Source: an uncultured Acetatifactor sp. | Lineage (GTDB): Bacteria > Bacillota > Clostridia > Lachnospirales > Lachnospiraceae | DNA length: 42,057 bases | Assembly: GCA_910587755.1 (NCBI GenBank) | Contig: CAJUNZ010000014.1 | Location: 1-42,057 of the forward strand | Direction: 5' to 3' | Part shown: piece by piece, positions 17,801-25,888 of the stretch | How the letters are laid out: each line of letters begins with the position of its first letter | Position numbering within the stretch: position 1 is the stretch's first letter | Made by a program: the position numbers and the translations under genes | The notes under the pieces: generated by a model | Database searches by the model: none | Told to the model about the DNA's origin: nothing | What the model saw: only the letters and a program-made list of their open reading frames with translations

Positions 17801-19231
17801 AGATTAGAGAGGACAAAAGCTCAGAGAGAATCCCGGAGGCAGGAGCCTGAGAGGGCGAAAGTCCAGGAGGGCCCCTGGGGACAGGAGCCTGAGAGGGCAA
17901 AGATCCAGGAGGGGCCCTGGGGGCAGGAACCTGAGAGGGCAAAAGTCCAGAGGGGGCCCTGGGAGCAGGCCGGGGAAGAGTCCTGGCAGCCGGAAAAGGC
18001 AGGAAGCCAGGAGAATTCCCGCGAGACTGCGGACAGAGAGGCAGAGGAATTTTGGGATCTGGTGGAAGACGGTGAAAGCGGTGGGGACTTGGAGGATTTG
18101 ATGCAGGCCACGGCTGCTTCCGCAGGAAAGACAGTTCAGCCCGCCGGAGTCCCTCAGGAGACGGCAGAACCGGCTGCCCTGGCAGCGGAAGAAACTCTGG
18201 ATTCTGCCCGGGAGCCTTTGGCCCCCCGGGAGGACGAAGGCCAGGAACCCCTGGCCGGGGAAGAGACCATGGAATCCGTTTCTCAGCAGGAAGATGGGGA
18301 GCCCGTGCCGGAAAAGGGCAGGCGTAAAAAAGTCAGGAACAAAGGAAAGAAAAGCAGGAAAAAGGTCAGAGCCGCCGAGGAAGAAACCCAAAATGGCAGG
18401 GAGCCTGAGGAGACAGCGTCTCAAATTTCGGCAGCACCGGAGAAGGGAATCAGCCCGCCTTCAGAGTGCGACAAAGAGAAAACCAGAATTCTGACCAGGG
18501 AGGAGAAGGAACTGTTTGCTCCTTTCATCCAGAGCCGCCATTCCAGAGAACAGCTTGTGAAAGCCATCGACAGCATCAGCATGGCCCCCTATACCGGCAA
18601 TATCGTTGTCACAGGGGATGAAGGAATGGACACATTGACCCTGGTGAAAAATATGATCCGGGAAATTAAAATGACGGACAGAAATTTTTCCGGGAAAGTG
18701 GCCAAAATCACAGGACAGGGGCTGAATCAGAAAGAGATGCAGGGGACCCTGGAAGAGCTGAGAAACGGAGCGCTGATTATTGAGGACGCGGGAGGTATGA
18801 ACCGGGAGACGGCAATAAGCCTGTACCGTTCTCTTCAGCAGGAAAAAATGGGAATCATTGTGGCCATGGAAGACACCAAAAAAGCCATGCAGAAGCTGTT
18901 CCTGGGAACCCCGGAACTGTACGGCTGCTTTAACGCCCGCATGGATCTGGAAGCTTTCAGCAATGACACCTTAGTCTCTTTCGGCAGACGCTATGCCAGA
19001 GAGATGGAGTTCTCTATTGACGAGCTGGGAATTCTTGCGCTTCACACCAGGATAGAGGAACTGCAGACCATAGATCATGTGGTTACGGTGATAGAGGTAA
19101 AGAAGATCGTGGATGATGCAATACGTCATGCCAAAAGGAAGACTCTGGGGCATTTCCTGGATATACTACTGGCCAAAAGGTATGATGATGAAGATATGAT
19201 TATTTTAACAGAAAAAGACTTTGTTGCATGA
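14822..19231 (+). CDS. Large TPR / low-complexity / degenerate AAA+ protein, function unknown
   Basis: A 1469-residue protein I cannot match to a named family. Residues 1-200 are helical and TPR-like (paired helices with Y/A/L spacing). Residues about 215-500 are almost wholly Tyr, Gly, Gln, Glu, Ala and Val in loose repeats around QEGYGAYGEQGY. Residues 500-1220 are mostly disordered, acidic or Pro/Gln-rich, with a 24-residue and a 14-residue tandem repeat and a short Lys/Arg patch near 1165-1180. Residues about 1225-1469 look like an AAA+ fold: TGDEGMDT (1264-1271) in the Walker A position but without its lysine, ALIIED (1317-1322) as Walker B, a sensor-like IIVAMED strand and a C-terminal helical lid. 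No signal peptide is visible. The TTG start follows GGGAGTGAG at 14808-14816. It is probably co-transcribed with glgB. A cytoplasmic scaffold is inferred. Confidence 0.8.
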   Translation: MDKYEYKIKADEIKELIGDGEYGLAADIADGIDWRRVKSVTMLCTISDLYKINRRYEDAKNMLLLAYDRRPGGRIILYSLCELCIKTGDLVRALSCYKEFVQAAPKDSGRYVLQYKIYAAQNVGLKERIGVLEELKKKDYREKWGYELAYLYHCAEMSSKCVEECDQVVTYFGYGKYVMKALELKMQHQDLSPMQQEIYEQGMEGAARRQAEIPEAGYAGDYGEASGQEGYGAYGEQGYGQEASGQEGYGAYGEQGYVQEAAVQEGYGGDYGAEGSAGYGSSGQEGYGAYGEQGYVQEAAVQEGYGGDYGAEGSAGYGETSVQEGYGSYGEQDYGQEIPAQEGYGAGYEEQGYVQEGHGGYSPEGDYVEQGYGQEVPVQEGGEPEENYAQQGIAQGDPAQEGYEGGAYGRQDYVEGASVQDNYEGGDYGDQGYGQGVPVQDAYAQNYASEGGYGGEDAYSQGGYAPEGGYVQEGFVQEGYDVGAYDQSEDYAQYDQAGEDPEDEMDIHVKTVDVGRFNTINLQAELAAGLQEVLGDESSGSDLLESDQEDLSETVQEATPEEVQEPQEDALTEREPAALPESAQEALEDIKSDNAVGPVVQESFAGQEEVIEGTEVFFGETGELSGVQLALALAVVSDGSGGAKEPRRREQAPAKKAPPAKQQVKDITAELVMEEMRQELARQAQLRKEAERRASMQEEAPSEAEPLTGAAAVEQLFKEAGAGSVRQPSHPVAEAEPSMDVRQQPESVQRQSSYPVAEAEPSMDVRQQPEHVQRQPSHPVAEAEPSMDVRQQPEHVQRQTAHSGPAEYSAGARQQPVNLQQPFRSGPAAEPPVGRWQQQPSRPAAPTAEHPAGMGQQPLSGQAGRAFSGAAVIGSEMVQPRSYSQEQVTLPPQSGGTEGQAEFSLPDKMAVEKQITGQLKIEDILAEWERKKKENEERCKEEVRQKVLRNTGPMFTEFEASIRDSLLERLEGERGRTDAGNVSPPQKADPWRKRLERTKAQRESRRQEPERAKVQEGPWGQEPERAKIQEGPWGQEPERAKVQRGPWEQAGEESWQPEKAGSQENSRETADREAEEFWDLVEDGESGGDLEDLMQATAASAGKTVQPAGVPQETAEPAALAAEETLDSAREPLAPREDEGQEPLAGEETMESVSQQEDGEPVPEKGRRKKVRNKGKKSRKKVRAAEEETQNGREPEETASQISAAPEKGISPPSECDKEKTRILTREEKELFAPFIQSRHSREQLVKAIDSISMAPYTGNIVVTGDEGMDTLTLVKNMIREIKMTDRNFSGKVAKITGQGLNQKEMQGTLEELRNGALIIEDAGGMNRETAISLYRSLQQEKMGIIVAMEDTKKAMQKLFLGTPELYGCFNARMDLEAFSNDTLVSFGRRYAREMEFSIDELGILALHTRIEELQTIDHVVTVIEVKKIVDDAIRHAKRKTLGHFLDILLAKRYDDEDMIILTEKDFVA
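15551..15778 (+). repeat. Two 114-bp tandem copies in the Tyr/Gly/Gln-rich region
   Basis: Two near-identical 114-bp units (15551-15664 and 15665-15778) encode 38 residues each and keep the reading frame. Shorter degenerate copies of the same 12-18 residue motif surround them from about 15480 to 16300. Confidence 0.85.
17012..17217 (+). repeat. Three 72-bp tandem repeats (24 residues each)
   Basis: Units begin at 17012, 17084 and 17156 (each starting CCTGTGGCGG) and encode PVAEAEPSMDVRQQPE-type segments. The third copy fades after about 17217. The frame is kept. Confidence 0.88.
17843..17968 (+). repeat. Three 42-bp tandem repeats (14 residues each)
   Basis: Units begin at 17843, 17885 and 17927 and encode EPERAKVQEGPWGQ with small changes. 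This is a third repeat family in the same gene, unrelated to the other two. Confidence 0.88.
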
Positions 19232-19245
19232 AAGGCGGTATGGAC

Positions 19246-21255
19246 ATGAAAGGTGAGATGCAGAAGGTTTTCATTTCGGAGGCTGACCAGTACCTCTTCT
19301 CCCAGGCGACCCACTATGATATCTACAAGAAACTTGGCGCACACCTGTCCTGTGAGGACGGGCAGGAGGGTATGTTTTTCGGCGTGTGGGCGCCCAACGC
19401 CAGCCAGGTGCATGTGATCGGCAGTTTCAACGGCTGGGACGAGAGCGCACATCCCATGGAAAAATTGGGGCCTGTGGGAATCTGGGGAAAGTTTATCCCC
19501 GGAGTGGGTACGGGCGAAATGTATAAATTCCTGATCACTGCCCAGGACGGAAGGAAGCTCTACAAGGCGGATCCCTTTGCCAACTTTGCAGAGTACAGAC
19601 CGGGAACGGCTTCCATCACCACGGATCTGAACGGCTTTGTCTGGGAGGACGGGAAGTGGATGGAGGCCCGGGACGGGAAGGACATGAAAAAAGAACCCAT
19701 GGCAATCTATGAGTGCCATGTGGGCTCCTTTATGAAACATCCCGACGGAAAAGAAGGCTTCTACAATTACCGCCTTTTTGCAGACCGGCTTGTGGAATAT
19801 CTGAAGGAGATGAAGTATACCCATGTGGAGCTGATGGGCATTCTGGAGCACCCCTTCGACGGATCCTGGGGGTATCAGGTGACAGGATATTACGCTCCCA
19901 CATCCAGGTACGGGGAGCCCAAGGATTTTATGTATCTGGTGAATGAGCTCCACAAGGCAGGCGTGGGCGTTATTCTGGACTGGGTTCCCGCCCATTTTGC
20001 CACCGATGCCCACGGCCTGGCGGAGTTTGACGGCCAGTGTATTTTTGAGCATCCGGATCCCCGTCTGGGCTCCCATCCTGACTGGGGAACCAAGATCTTT
20101 AACTATGGCAAACTTGAGGTGAAGAACTTCCTCATTGCCAATGTGCTGTTCTGGCTCAGAGAGTTCCATGTGGACGGCATTCGGGTGGACGCCGTGGCTT
20201 CCATGCTGTACCTGGATTACGGCAAGCAGGACGGCCAGTGGGTGCCCAACAAGTTCGGCGGCAGGGAGAATCTGGAGGCCATTGAATTCTTTAAGCATCT
20301 GAACTCTGTGGTAAGGGGCACATACCCCGGCTTTCTCACCATAGCCGAGGAGTCCACGGCCTGGCCCAATGTGTCCGGGGAGATCGGCGGCGAGGGACTT
20401 GGCTTCACTTTTAAGTGGAATATGGGCTGGATGCACGATTTCTGCGAGTACATGAAGCTGGATCCCATCTACAGGAAGGGCAGCCACAATACCATGACCT
20501 TTGCCATGAGCTACAACGAGTATGAGAACTACATTCTGCCCCTGTCCCATGACGAGGTGGTGCATTTGAAGTGTTCCATGGTGAACAAAATGCCGGGATA
20601 CAGTGTGGACAAATATGCCAACCTGCGGGTGGGATACACATATATGTTCGGCCACAGCGGCAAGAAGCTGCTGTTCATGGGACAGGACTTCGGCCAGGAG
20701 CGGGAGTGGAGCGAGGCCAGGGAGCTGGACTGGTTCCTGCTTGGAGAGAAGAACAACCAGGGTATGAAGGCGTATGTGAAGGAACTGCTGGAGCTGTACC
20801 GGGCTTATCCTGCGCTCTACGAAATCGACGACGACTGGGCAGGTTTTGAGTGGATGAACGCCGACGACGCGGAGTACAGTGTATATTCCTTTGTGAGAAG
20901 GGCATCCAAAGGAAACAAATGCCTTCTGTTTGTGCTGAACATGACGCCTGTGAAGCGGGAAGAGTACAGGGTTCCCGTGCCCGACGGAGCCAGGAAGAAG
21001 AAGTTCAGGCTTCTGCTGAACAGCGACGAGGAGAGGTTCGGCGGATTTGGAAATGAGATTTCTAAAGAGATCGCCCCGGAAGAGGAGGCCTGCCAGGGCC
21101 ATGACTACTCTATCGCCCTGGATCTGCCGCCTCTGGGAGCCGCTGTGTTTGTGTTTGAGGAAGCGGCCGAAAAAGAGCAGGGCTCTCGCAAGAAAGAAAA
21201 AGCAGCGGGACAGTCTGGCGTGGAAGAAAAGTCCAATGCCAAAAAAGGGAACTGA
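19246..21255 (+). CDS. glgB: 1,4-alpha-glucan branching enzyme
   Basis: Transfers alpha-1,4 glucan segments to alpha-1,6 positions when glycogen or a similar glucan is made. An N-terminal CBM48 domain (VWAPNASQVHVIGSFNGW) is followed by a GH13 barrel: D315 in GIRVDAV is the nucleophile, E368 in TIAEEST the acid and D436 in LSHDEVVH the transition-state stabiliser. The C-terminus ends with a Lys/Glu-rich tail of about 25 residues beyond the usual beta domain. At about 669 residues the length is normal. The ATG at 19246 fits best with AGGCGG at 19233-19238; ATGs at 19228 and 19240 are possible. It starts just after the large low-complexity gene. No other glycogen genes lie in the window. Confidence 0.95.
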   Translation: MKGEMQKVFISEADQYLFSQATHYDIYKKLGAHLSCEDGQEGMFFGVWAPNASQVHVIGSFNGWDESAHPMEKLGPVGIWGKFIPGVGTGEMYKFLITAQDGRKLYKADPFANFAEYRPGTASITTDLNGFVWEDGKWMEARDGKDMKKEPMAIYECHVGSFMKHPDGKEGFYNYRLFADRLVEYLKEMKYTHVELMGILEHPFDGSWGYQVTGYYAPTSRYGEPKDFMYLVNELHKAGVGVILDWVPAHFATDAHGLAEFDGQCIFEHPDPRLGSHPDWGTKIFNYGKLEVKNFLIANVLFWLREFHVDGIRVDAVASMLYLDYGKQDGQWVPNKFGGRENLEAIEFFKHLNSVVRGTYPGFLTIAEESTAWPNVSGEIGGEGLGFTFKWNMGWMHDFCEYMKLDPIYRKGSHNTMTFAMSYNEYENYILPLSHDEVVHLKCSMVNKMPGYSVDKYANLRVGYTYMFGHSGKKLLFMGQDFGQEREWSEARELDWFLLGEKNNQGMKAYVKELLELYRAYPALYEIDDDWAGFEWMNADDAEYSVYSFVRRASKGNKCLLFVLNMTPVKREEYRVPVPDGARKKKFRLLLNSDEERFGGFGNEISKEIAPEEEACQGHDYSIALDLPPLGAAVFVFEEAAEKEQGSRKKEKAAGQSGVEEKSNAKKGN

Positions 21256-21280
21256 AGCTGCTCAGTATGCATTTTAGTCA

Positions 21281-21322
21281 AGGGGGAGGCATCCTGCGGG
21301 AAGCCTTCCCCTGTGTGTTTTG
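21281..21322 (+). terminator. Rho-independent-type terminator after glgB
   Basis: AGGGGGAGGC at 21281-21290 pairs with GCCTTCCCCT at 21303-21312, giving a 10-bp stem with one G-T pair and a 12-base loop. The T-rich GTGTGTTTT follows. It separates glgB from the flagellar genes. Confidence 0.65.
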
Positions 21323-21422
21323 GGGTAAAGGTTTCAGCCCCTTGGACCGAAATAAAAGATAAGTGCAGAAGGAGTGCTTATTTTTACATAATAAGTATAT
21401 TTATAGTTAGGAGAATATTATT

Positions 21423-24400
21423 TTGAAAGTATCTTTACAGCAGTCAGTATCGGAGTCAGAGAAAGAAAAACAGCGTGTGGAGAGAAGCCGGACAGCCCAG
21501 GGCAACGGCGTTGTGGCTGCCGGGCAGGCGGCTTTTGCAGCCATAGGCGACAGGCAGCTGGACGGCATACCGGGAGCAGGCGGCGAGAAGGGAAAGAGCC
21601 TGATTGAACTGCAGCAGGAAGCGGCGGACGCGGATGTGGCTGTGGAGCGGGATTTTATGACCGTTATGTCACATACCATGTCCGAAGAGGACTATGCCAA
21701 GATGAAGGAAGAGGGGTTTGACCCCGGCAGCATGGATCCGGAAGAGGTTGTGACCATAGTGGACAGGATCAAGGCGGAACTGGCCAAGGCCGGGAAGAAC
21801 ATTGTGGGTTACACCGACGATCTGGACATAGAGACTCTTACCGCCGCTCTGGGCAGCCAGACCCTGGCTCGGGCGGTGGCGGACAGTTTCCGCGCCCAGG
21901 ATGTGCCCCTCTCCAAAGAAAACCTTGACGCGGTGTCCCAGGCCTGGGCCATGAGTTCCAGCCTGCAGCCCATGGGGGAAGGGGCCTGCAGCTATATGAT
22001 CGACAATGACATGGAGGCGGAGATCTGGAATCTGTACCTGGCCCAGAGCAGCGGCGCGGGCAGAGGAACTTCCGCCCCCAGGTATTACGCGGAAGACGTG
22101 CATGGCTACTATGCCCAGAACGCAGGCACGGTCCAGGGAGCAGGCCGGAGCCAGGCGTCCGCGCCTGTCAGAGGAGCAGGCCAGGGGGCAGGCCGTGGTC
22201 AGGCGTCCGCGCCTGCCAGAGGAACAGGCCAGGGAGCCGTCGCAAAAGGGGCAGGCCGGGGGAGCAGGACTCAGGAGGCTTCCCAAAGCGCGGCTCAGCC
22301 GGGCGGGGAACTTCTGAAACAGATTGACGGTATTATCCGCCAGGCAGGCCAGGAAGTGGATGAAAAAAGCCGCCAGAATGCTCAGTGGCTTCTGGAGAAG
22401 GGCCTGCCTGTGACGGCTCAGAACCTGAAACGTCTCCAGGAGCTTCAGTCCCTGGAACTGCCCGTGACGGTAGAGCGTTTCGGGGAGGCGGCAGCGGCGG
22501 CGGTGGCAGAGGGAAAGAGCCCCCTGCACGCTTCTCTGTCAGGGGAGAAGACGAATCTATATGAAAAAGCGGCTTCCATCTCCGAGTATTACCACAGCAG
22601 CGAGTTGTGGGAGGCTTATGTGGGGGATATCACAGCCAGGCGGCAGCTGGAGGAGATCCGACTGCGCATGACGGCGGAAGTCAATGTCAAACTGCTCAAG
22701 AGAGGTTTTGCGATTGACACGGCGCCCATGGAGGAGCTGATCGAGGCTCTGAAACAGGCGGAGCACCAGCTGGCTGACCAGTACTTCCCCAGGGATGCGG
22801 CTGCCATCGACAAATATCATAATTACCGCAGCGTGAACACGGTGGCCGACCAGCTGCCTGGTCTGCCTGCGGATATGCTGGGCCTCTTTGCAAAGGGTCA
22901 GGGCAACACCTCTCTGGAAGAGTTCCACAATGAAGGCCGTGTGCTTCAGGAGACTTATGAGAAAGCGCAGAAGACTTATGAGACCCTGATGACTACTCCC
23001 AGGAGTGATCTGGGCGACTCCATTGAAAAGGCATTTACCAACATTGATGAGATCCTGAAGGATCTGGGCATGGAGACCTCGGAGGAGAACCGCAGGGCTG
23101 CCAGGATTTTGGGCTACAACAGCATGGAGATGACCGTCTCCAACCTGGAGGCCGTGAGGGATGCCGACAGGCTTGTACAGTCCGTTATTGCCAAGCTGAC
23201 TCCTGCGGCCACCCTGAAGATGATCCGCGACGGCATCAATCCTCTGGAGAAGAGCTTCCAGGAACTGGAAAATTACTTTGAAAATCTTCCTCCCGAGTAT
23301 AAGAAGGAGGCGGACAGCTACAGCCGGTTCCTCTACGGGCTGGAGCGCAACAAGGAGATCACCCCGGAGGAGCGGGAGAGTTATATCGGTATCTACAGAC
23401 TGGTCCGCCAGATAGAGAGAGCGGAAGGAGCAGTGGCGGGAGCGCTGGTAAACGCCCAGGCGGATATCCACTTTTCCAACCTGTTGTCCGCACTGCAGAA
23501 CAATAAAGCCAAGCCGGTGGACCTGCGGGTGGTGGACAAATCAGGTTCGGTGGGAGGCCTTCCCCAGAAGGAGAAGAGCATTTCCCAGCAGATCTCCAAA
23601 GCGTTCGGCGTAAGCCCCAATCCTCACCTGCCCGGTGTGAGCGGTTTTGTGGTAACGGACAAGGAACTGCCCGTCCAGGAGGAAACCGCCCCGGCGGAGC
23701 CGGAGTCCGCCGCCGCAGATTCCGGAGAAGGGGCCGCGCCTGCACCGGAGAGCATCACTGTGGAGAGTCCCCAGGAGCTTGTGAAGGTGGCGCGGGAGAT
23801 AATTACAGAGGCTTCTACATCAGAGACAGTGGAGAAAGAGTACAATAAAGTCCAGCTGGAAGAACAGCGTCAGGCCGTCAGTGTTGCCGATCAGGAGTGC
23901 GTGGCCATGCTGCAGAGGGGAGCGCTGCCCTCCAGTGCGGATAATCTTATGGCCTCCCAGGCGCTGATCCAGGGACAGGAGAACTTTTTCGAGGCCGGGG
24001 ACCGGTACAGAAAAGGCGAGGGAAAGGATCGGAAAGAAGGAAGCGACAGGGCAAAAGAGGTGGACAGCACCGAACTGTGGCAGAAACTGGAGGATATGGA
24101 CGAATTTGCCAGGAGCTATGAGGAGCTTGCCAAAGAGTCCCTTGACGCGGTGGAAGACGCAACTTTTGCGGAGGCGGACAGCAGTCTGGATGTGCGCCAT
24201 ATGCAGCTGAGCCATAAGCAGCTCACCATTGCGGCGGCCCTGGCGGACAGGGAAGAATTTTACCTGCCCATGTATGTGGGGGATACGCTGGCCAGAATCC
24301 ATCTCACCCTGGACAGAAACAGCCCGGAGAAGGGTACGGTTACGCTGGGAATCACGATCTCCCAGGAGGAGCATATCCAGGCCAGGCTTTACCTTGACAG

Positions 24401-24650
24401 GGGAACCGTCCACGGCATGGTATTCGGTGAGGGAAAAATAGATCTAATGAAAGTACAGGAAACAGCCGATACCTTTAAAAAGGAGGCGGGGGACATCTGG
24501 AATGTAGGCAGCATTACGGTGATCCCTTCCCAGACCAGGATGCCTGAGCTGATTAAATCGGGAGAGCATGTCAAAACGGACAACGCAGAGCTCTACCGTG
24601 TGGCGAAAGTATTTCTCCAGAGTGTCAGGGGCTTTATGAGCGCTTCTTAG
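21423..24650 (+). CDS. Large flagellar-locus protein with FliK-like C-terminus
   Basis: Protein of 1075 residues upstream of flagellin. The first 240 residues are mixed helical. An Ala/Gly/Gln/Arg-rich linker (about 240-295) holds a 48-bp direct repeat. A long helical, partly coiled-coil middle follows, then a Pro/Ala/Glu linker near 750-790. The last 150 residues (strands of IHLTLDRNSPEKGTVTL type, then a helix and a final strand) resemble the C-terminal domain of hook-length control protein FliK, which ends hook growth and switches export specificity. It may correspond to the DUF6240 family reported in Lachnospiraceae; that name is from memory and unchecked. No signal peptide is visible. 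The TTG start follows TTAGGAGA at 21407-21413. Confidence 0.65.
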   Translation: MKVSLQQSVSESEKEKQRVERSRTAQGNGVVAAGQAAFAAIGDRQLDGIPGAGGEKGKSLIELQQEAADADVAVERDFMTVMSHTMSEEDYAKMKEEGFDPGSMDPEEVVTIVDRIKAELAKAGKNIVGYTDDLDIETLTAALGSQTLARAVADSFRAQDVPLSKENLDAVSQAWAMSSSLQPMGEGACSYMIDNDMEAEIWNLYLAQSSGAGRGTSAPRYYAEDVHGYYAQNAGTVQGAGRSQASAPVRGAGQGAGRGQASAPARGTGQGAVAKGAGRGSRTQEASQSAAQPGGELLKQIDGIIRQAGQEVDEKSRQNAQWLLEKGLPVTAQNLKRLQELQSLELPVTVERFGEAAAAAVAEGKSPLHASLSGEKTNLYEKAASISEYYHSSELWEAYVGDITARRQLEEIRLRMTAEVNVKLLKRGFAIDTAPMEELIEALKQAEHQLADQYFPRDAAAIDKYHNYRSVNTVADQLPGLPADMLGLFAKGQGNTSLEEFHNEGRVLQETYEKAQKTYETLMTTPRSDLGDSIEKAFTNIDEILKDLGMETSEENRRAARILGYNSMEMTVSNLEAVRDADRLVQSVIAKLTPAATLKMIRDGINPLEKSFQELENYFENLPPEYKKEADSYSRFLYGLERNKEITPEERESYIGIYRLVRQIERAEGAVAGALVNAQADIHFSNLLSALQNNKAKPVDLRVVDKSGSVGGLPQKEKSISQQISKAFGVSPNPHLPGVSGFVVTDKELPVQEETAPAEPESAAADSGEGAAPAPESITVESPQELVKVAREIITEASTSETVEKEYNKVQLEEQRQAVSVADQECVAMLQRGALPSSADNLMASQALIQGQENFFEAGDRYRKGEGKDRKEGSDRAKEVDSTELWQKLEDMDEFARSYEELAKESLDAVEDATFAEADSSLDVRHMQLSHKQLTIAAALADREEFYLPMYVGDTLARIHLTLDRNSPEKGTVTLGITISQEEHIQARLYLDRGTVHGMVFGEGKIDLMKVQETADTFKKEAGDIWNVGSITVIPSQTRMPELIKSGEHVKTDNAELYRVAKVFLQSVRGFMSAS
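22152..22247 (+). repeat. 48-bp direct repeat in the linker of the FliK-like gene
   Basis: Two 48-bp units begin with CAGGCGTCCGCGCCTG at 22152 and 22200. They encode QASAPVRGAGQGAGRG-like segments in a hydrophilic linker and keep the frame. Confidence 0.8.
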
Positions 24651-24708
24651 AAACTGCCGGCTTTTACCATAAAACATGCCGCAGGGCGGCACAGAAACGA
24701 GGGAATAT

Positions 24709-25854
24709 ATGAAGATTAATTATAATGCATCCGCTGTACTGGCCAGCAACTCACTGGCAAATAATGACGATCTGCTTGCAAAATCCCTGGAGAGGCTTTC
24801 CTCCGGCCTGAAGATAAACAGAGCCAAGGACAATCCCGCAGGTCTGGCCATGGCAAACAGGATGAACGCCCAGCTGGAAGGGCTTTCCAAGGCAAACCGC
24901 AATGCCGGTGACGGCGTGTCCATCATTGAGACGGCGGACGGAGCCATGACAGAGATCAGCGAGATGCTTCAGAGAATGAATGAGCTTGCAGTCAAGTCTG
25001 CCAACGGCCTGAAGTCGGATACGGACAGGGGCGTTATCCAGGATGAAGTCCGGCAGCTGAAGGAAGAGATTACCAGAGTTGCAGAGTCCACGGAATTTAA
25101 CGGGCAGAGGCTGCTGAACGGTCAGTTTTCCAAGAGAGGATATACAAACGACACGGACATCAAGGTGCAGTCCTACTCCATGGACGTGGCGGAGAAGATA
25201 TACAATATTCAGTCCCTGGAAATAGGTCTGGATCCTCTTACCAACAAGTATACGGTGACGAATTTCCAGGCAGGGGACGGCCTTCCCCCTGGAACCACCG
25301 CCAGCATGGAGAACAATATTGTCACAATCCAGGGGCCGGAAGGTTTTGAGCTGAAGCTGGATCTGACGGATGTGGATCTGTCCCAGGTGACTCAGGCCGC
25401 ACCGCTGGATGTGGTTCAGGGCAACCCTGAGGGACAGCTTCAGGTGCATGTGACCGGTATCGGCGCCATGAGGCTGCAGATCGGCGCCAATGAGGGCCAG
25501 GTTCTGGAGGTGGACATTCCCAGAGTTTCCCTGAGGGATATGGGAATTGAAGATCTGGAAGTGACCTCCAAGGACAGCGCCACCGCGGCCATCGACCGCA
25601 TTGACGGGGCCATTCAGTATGTGTCCAGCGTCAGGGGCCGTCTGGGGGCATACCAGAACAGGCTTGAATCCACCATCAACAGCCTGGATGTTACCACCGA
25701 GAACATGACAGGGGCTTATTCCCGGATTATGGACGTGGATATGGCGGAGGAGATGACCACATACACCTCCCAGCAGGTGCTGACCCAGGCAGGCACTTCC
25801 ATGCTTGCACAGGCAAACGAGAGGCCTTCCCAAGTGTTGCAGCTGCTGCAGTAG
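24709..25854 (+). CDS. Flagellin
   Basis: Filament subunit of 381 residues with typical D0/D1 ends and a short variable middle (about 150-290). The N-terminal part has SSGLKINRAKDNPAGLA and MLQRMNELAVKSANG; the C-terminal part has ENMTGAYSRIMDVDMAEEM and a TSMLAQANERPSQVLQLLQ end. R89 and L93 match residues that TLR5 contacts in enteric flagellins. There is no signal peptide, as expected for export by the flagellar machine. The ATG at 24709 follows CGAGGGA; a longer in-frame start at 24676 would lie before it. No sigma-28-type promoter was found in the 58-base gap, which holds a short TGCCGC/GCGGCA hairpin. Confidence 0.96.
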   Translation: MKINYNASAVLASNSLANNDDLLAKSLERLSSGLKINRAKDNPAGLAMANRMNAQLEGLSKANRNAGDGVSIIETADGAMTEISEMLQRMNELAVKSANGLKSDTDRGVIQDEVRQLKEEITRVAESTEFNGQRLLNGQFSKRGYTNDTDIKVQSYSMDVAEKIYNIQSLEIGLDPLTNKYTVTNFQAGDGLPPGTTASMENNIVTIQGPEGFELKLDLTDVDLSQVTQAAPLDVVQGNPEGQLQVHVTGIGAMRLQIGANEGQVLEVDIPRVSLRDMGIEDLEVTSKDSATAAIDRIDGAIQYVSSVRGRLGAYQNRLESTINSLDVTTENMTGAYSRIMDVDMAEEMTTYTSQQVLTQAGTSMLAQANERPSQVLQLLQ

Positions 25855-25888
25855 GGAAGTGTCGGCGGTTGTTGGATGAGGGATGGAC

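Noticed and set aside
19126..21102. A 658-codon open frame on the - strand opposite glgB
   Set aside because: It is antisense to a gene with intact catalytic motifs, has no family resemblance and follows from the GC-rich codon bias of glgB.
24651..24708. A sigma-28 type promoter for flagellin
   Set aside because: No TAAA with GCCGATAA at 15-16 bases was found; flagellin may be transcribed from further upstream.
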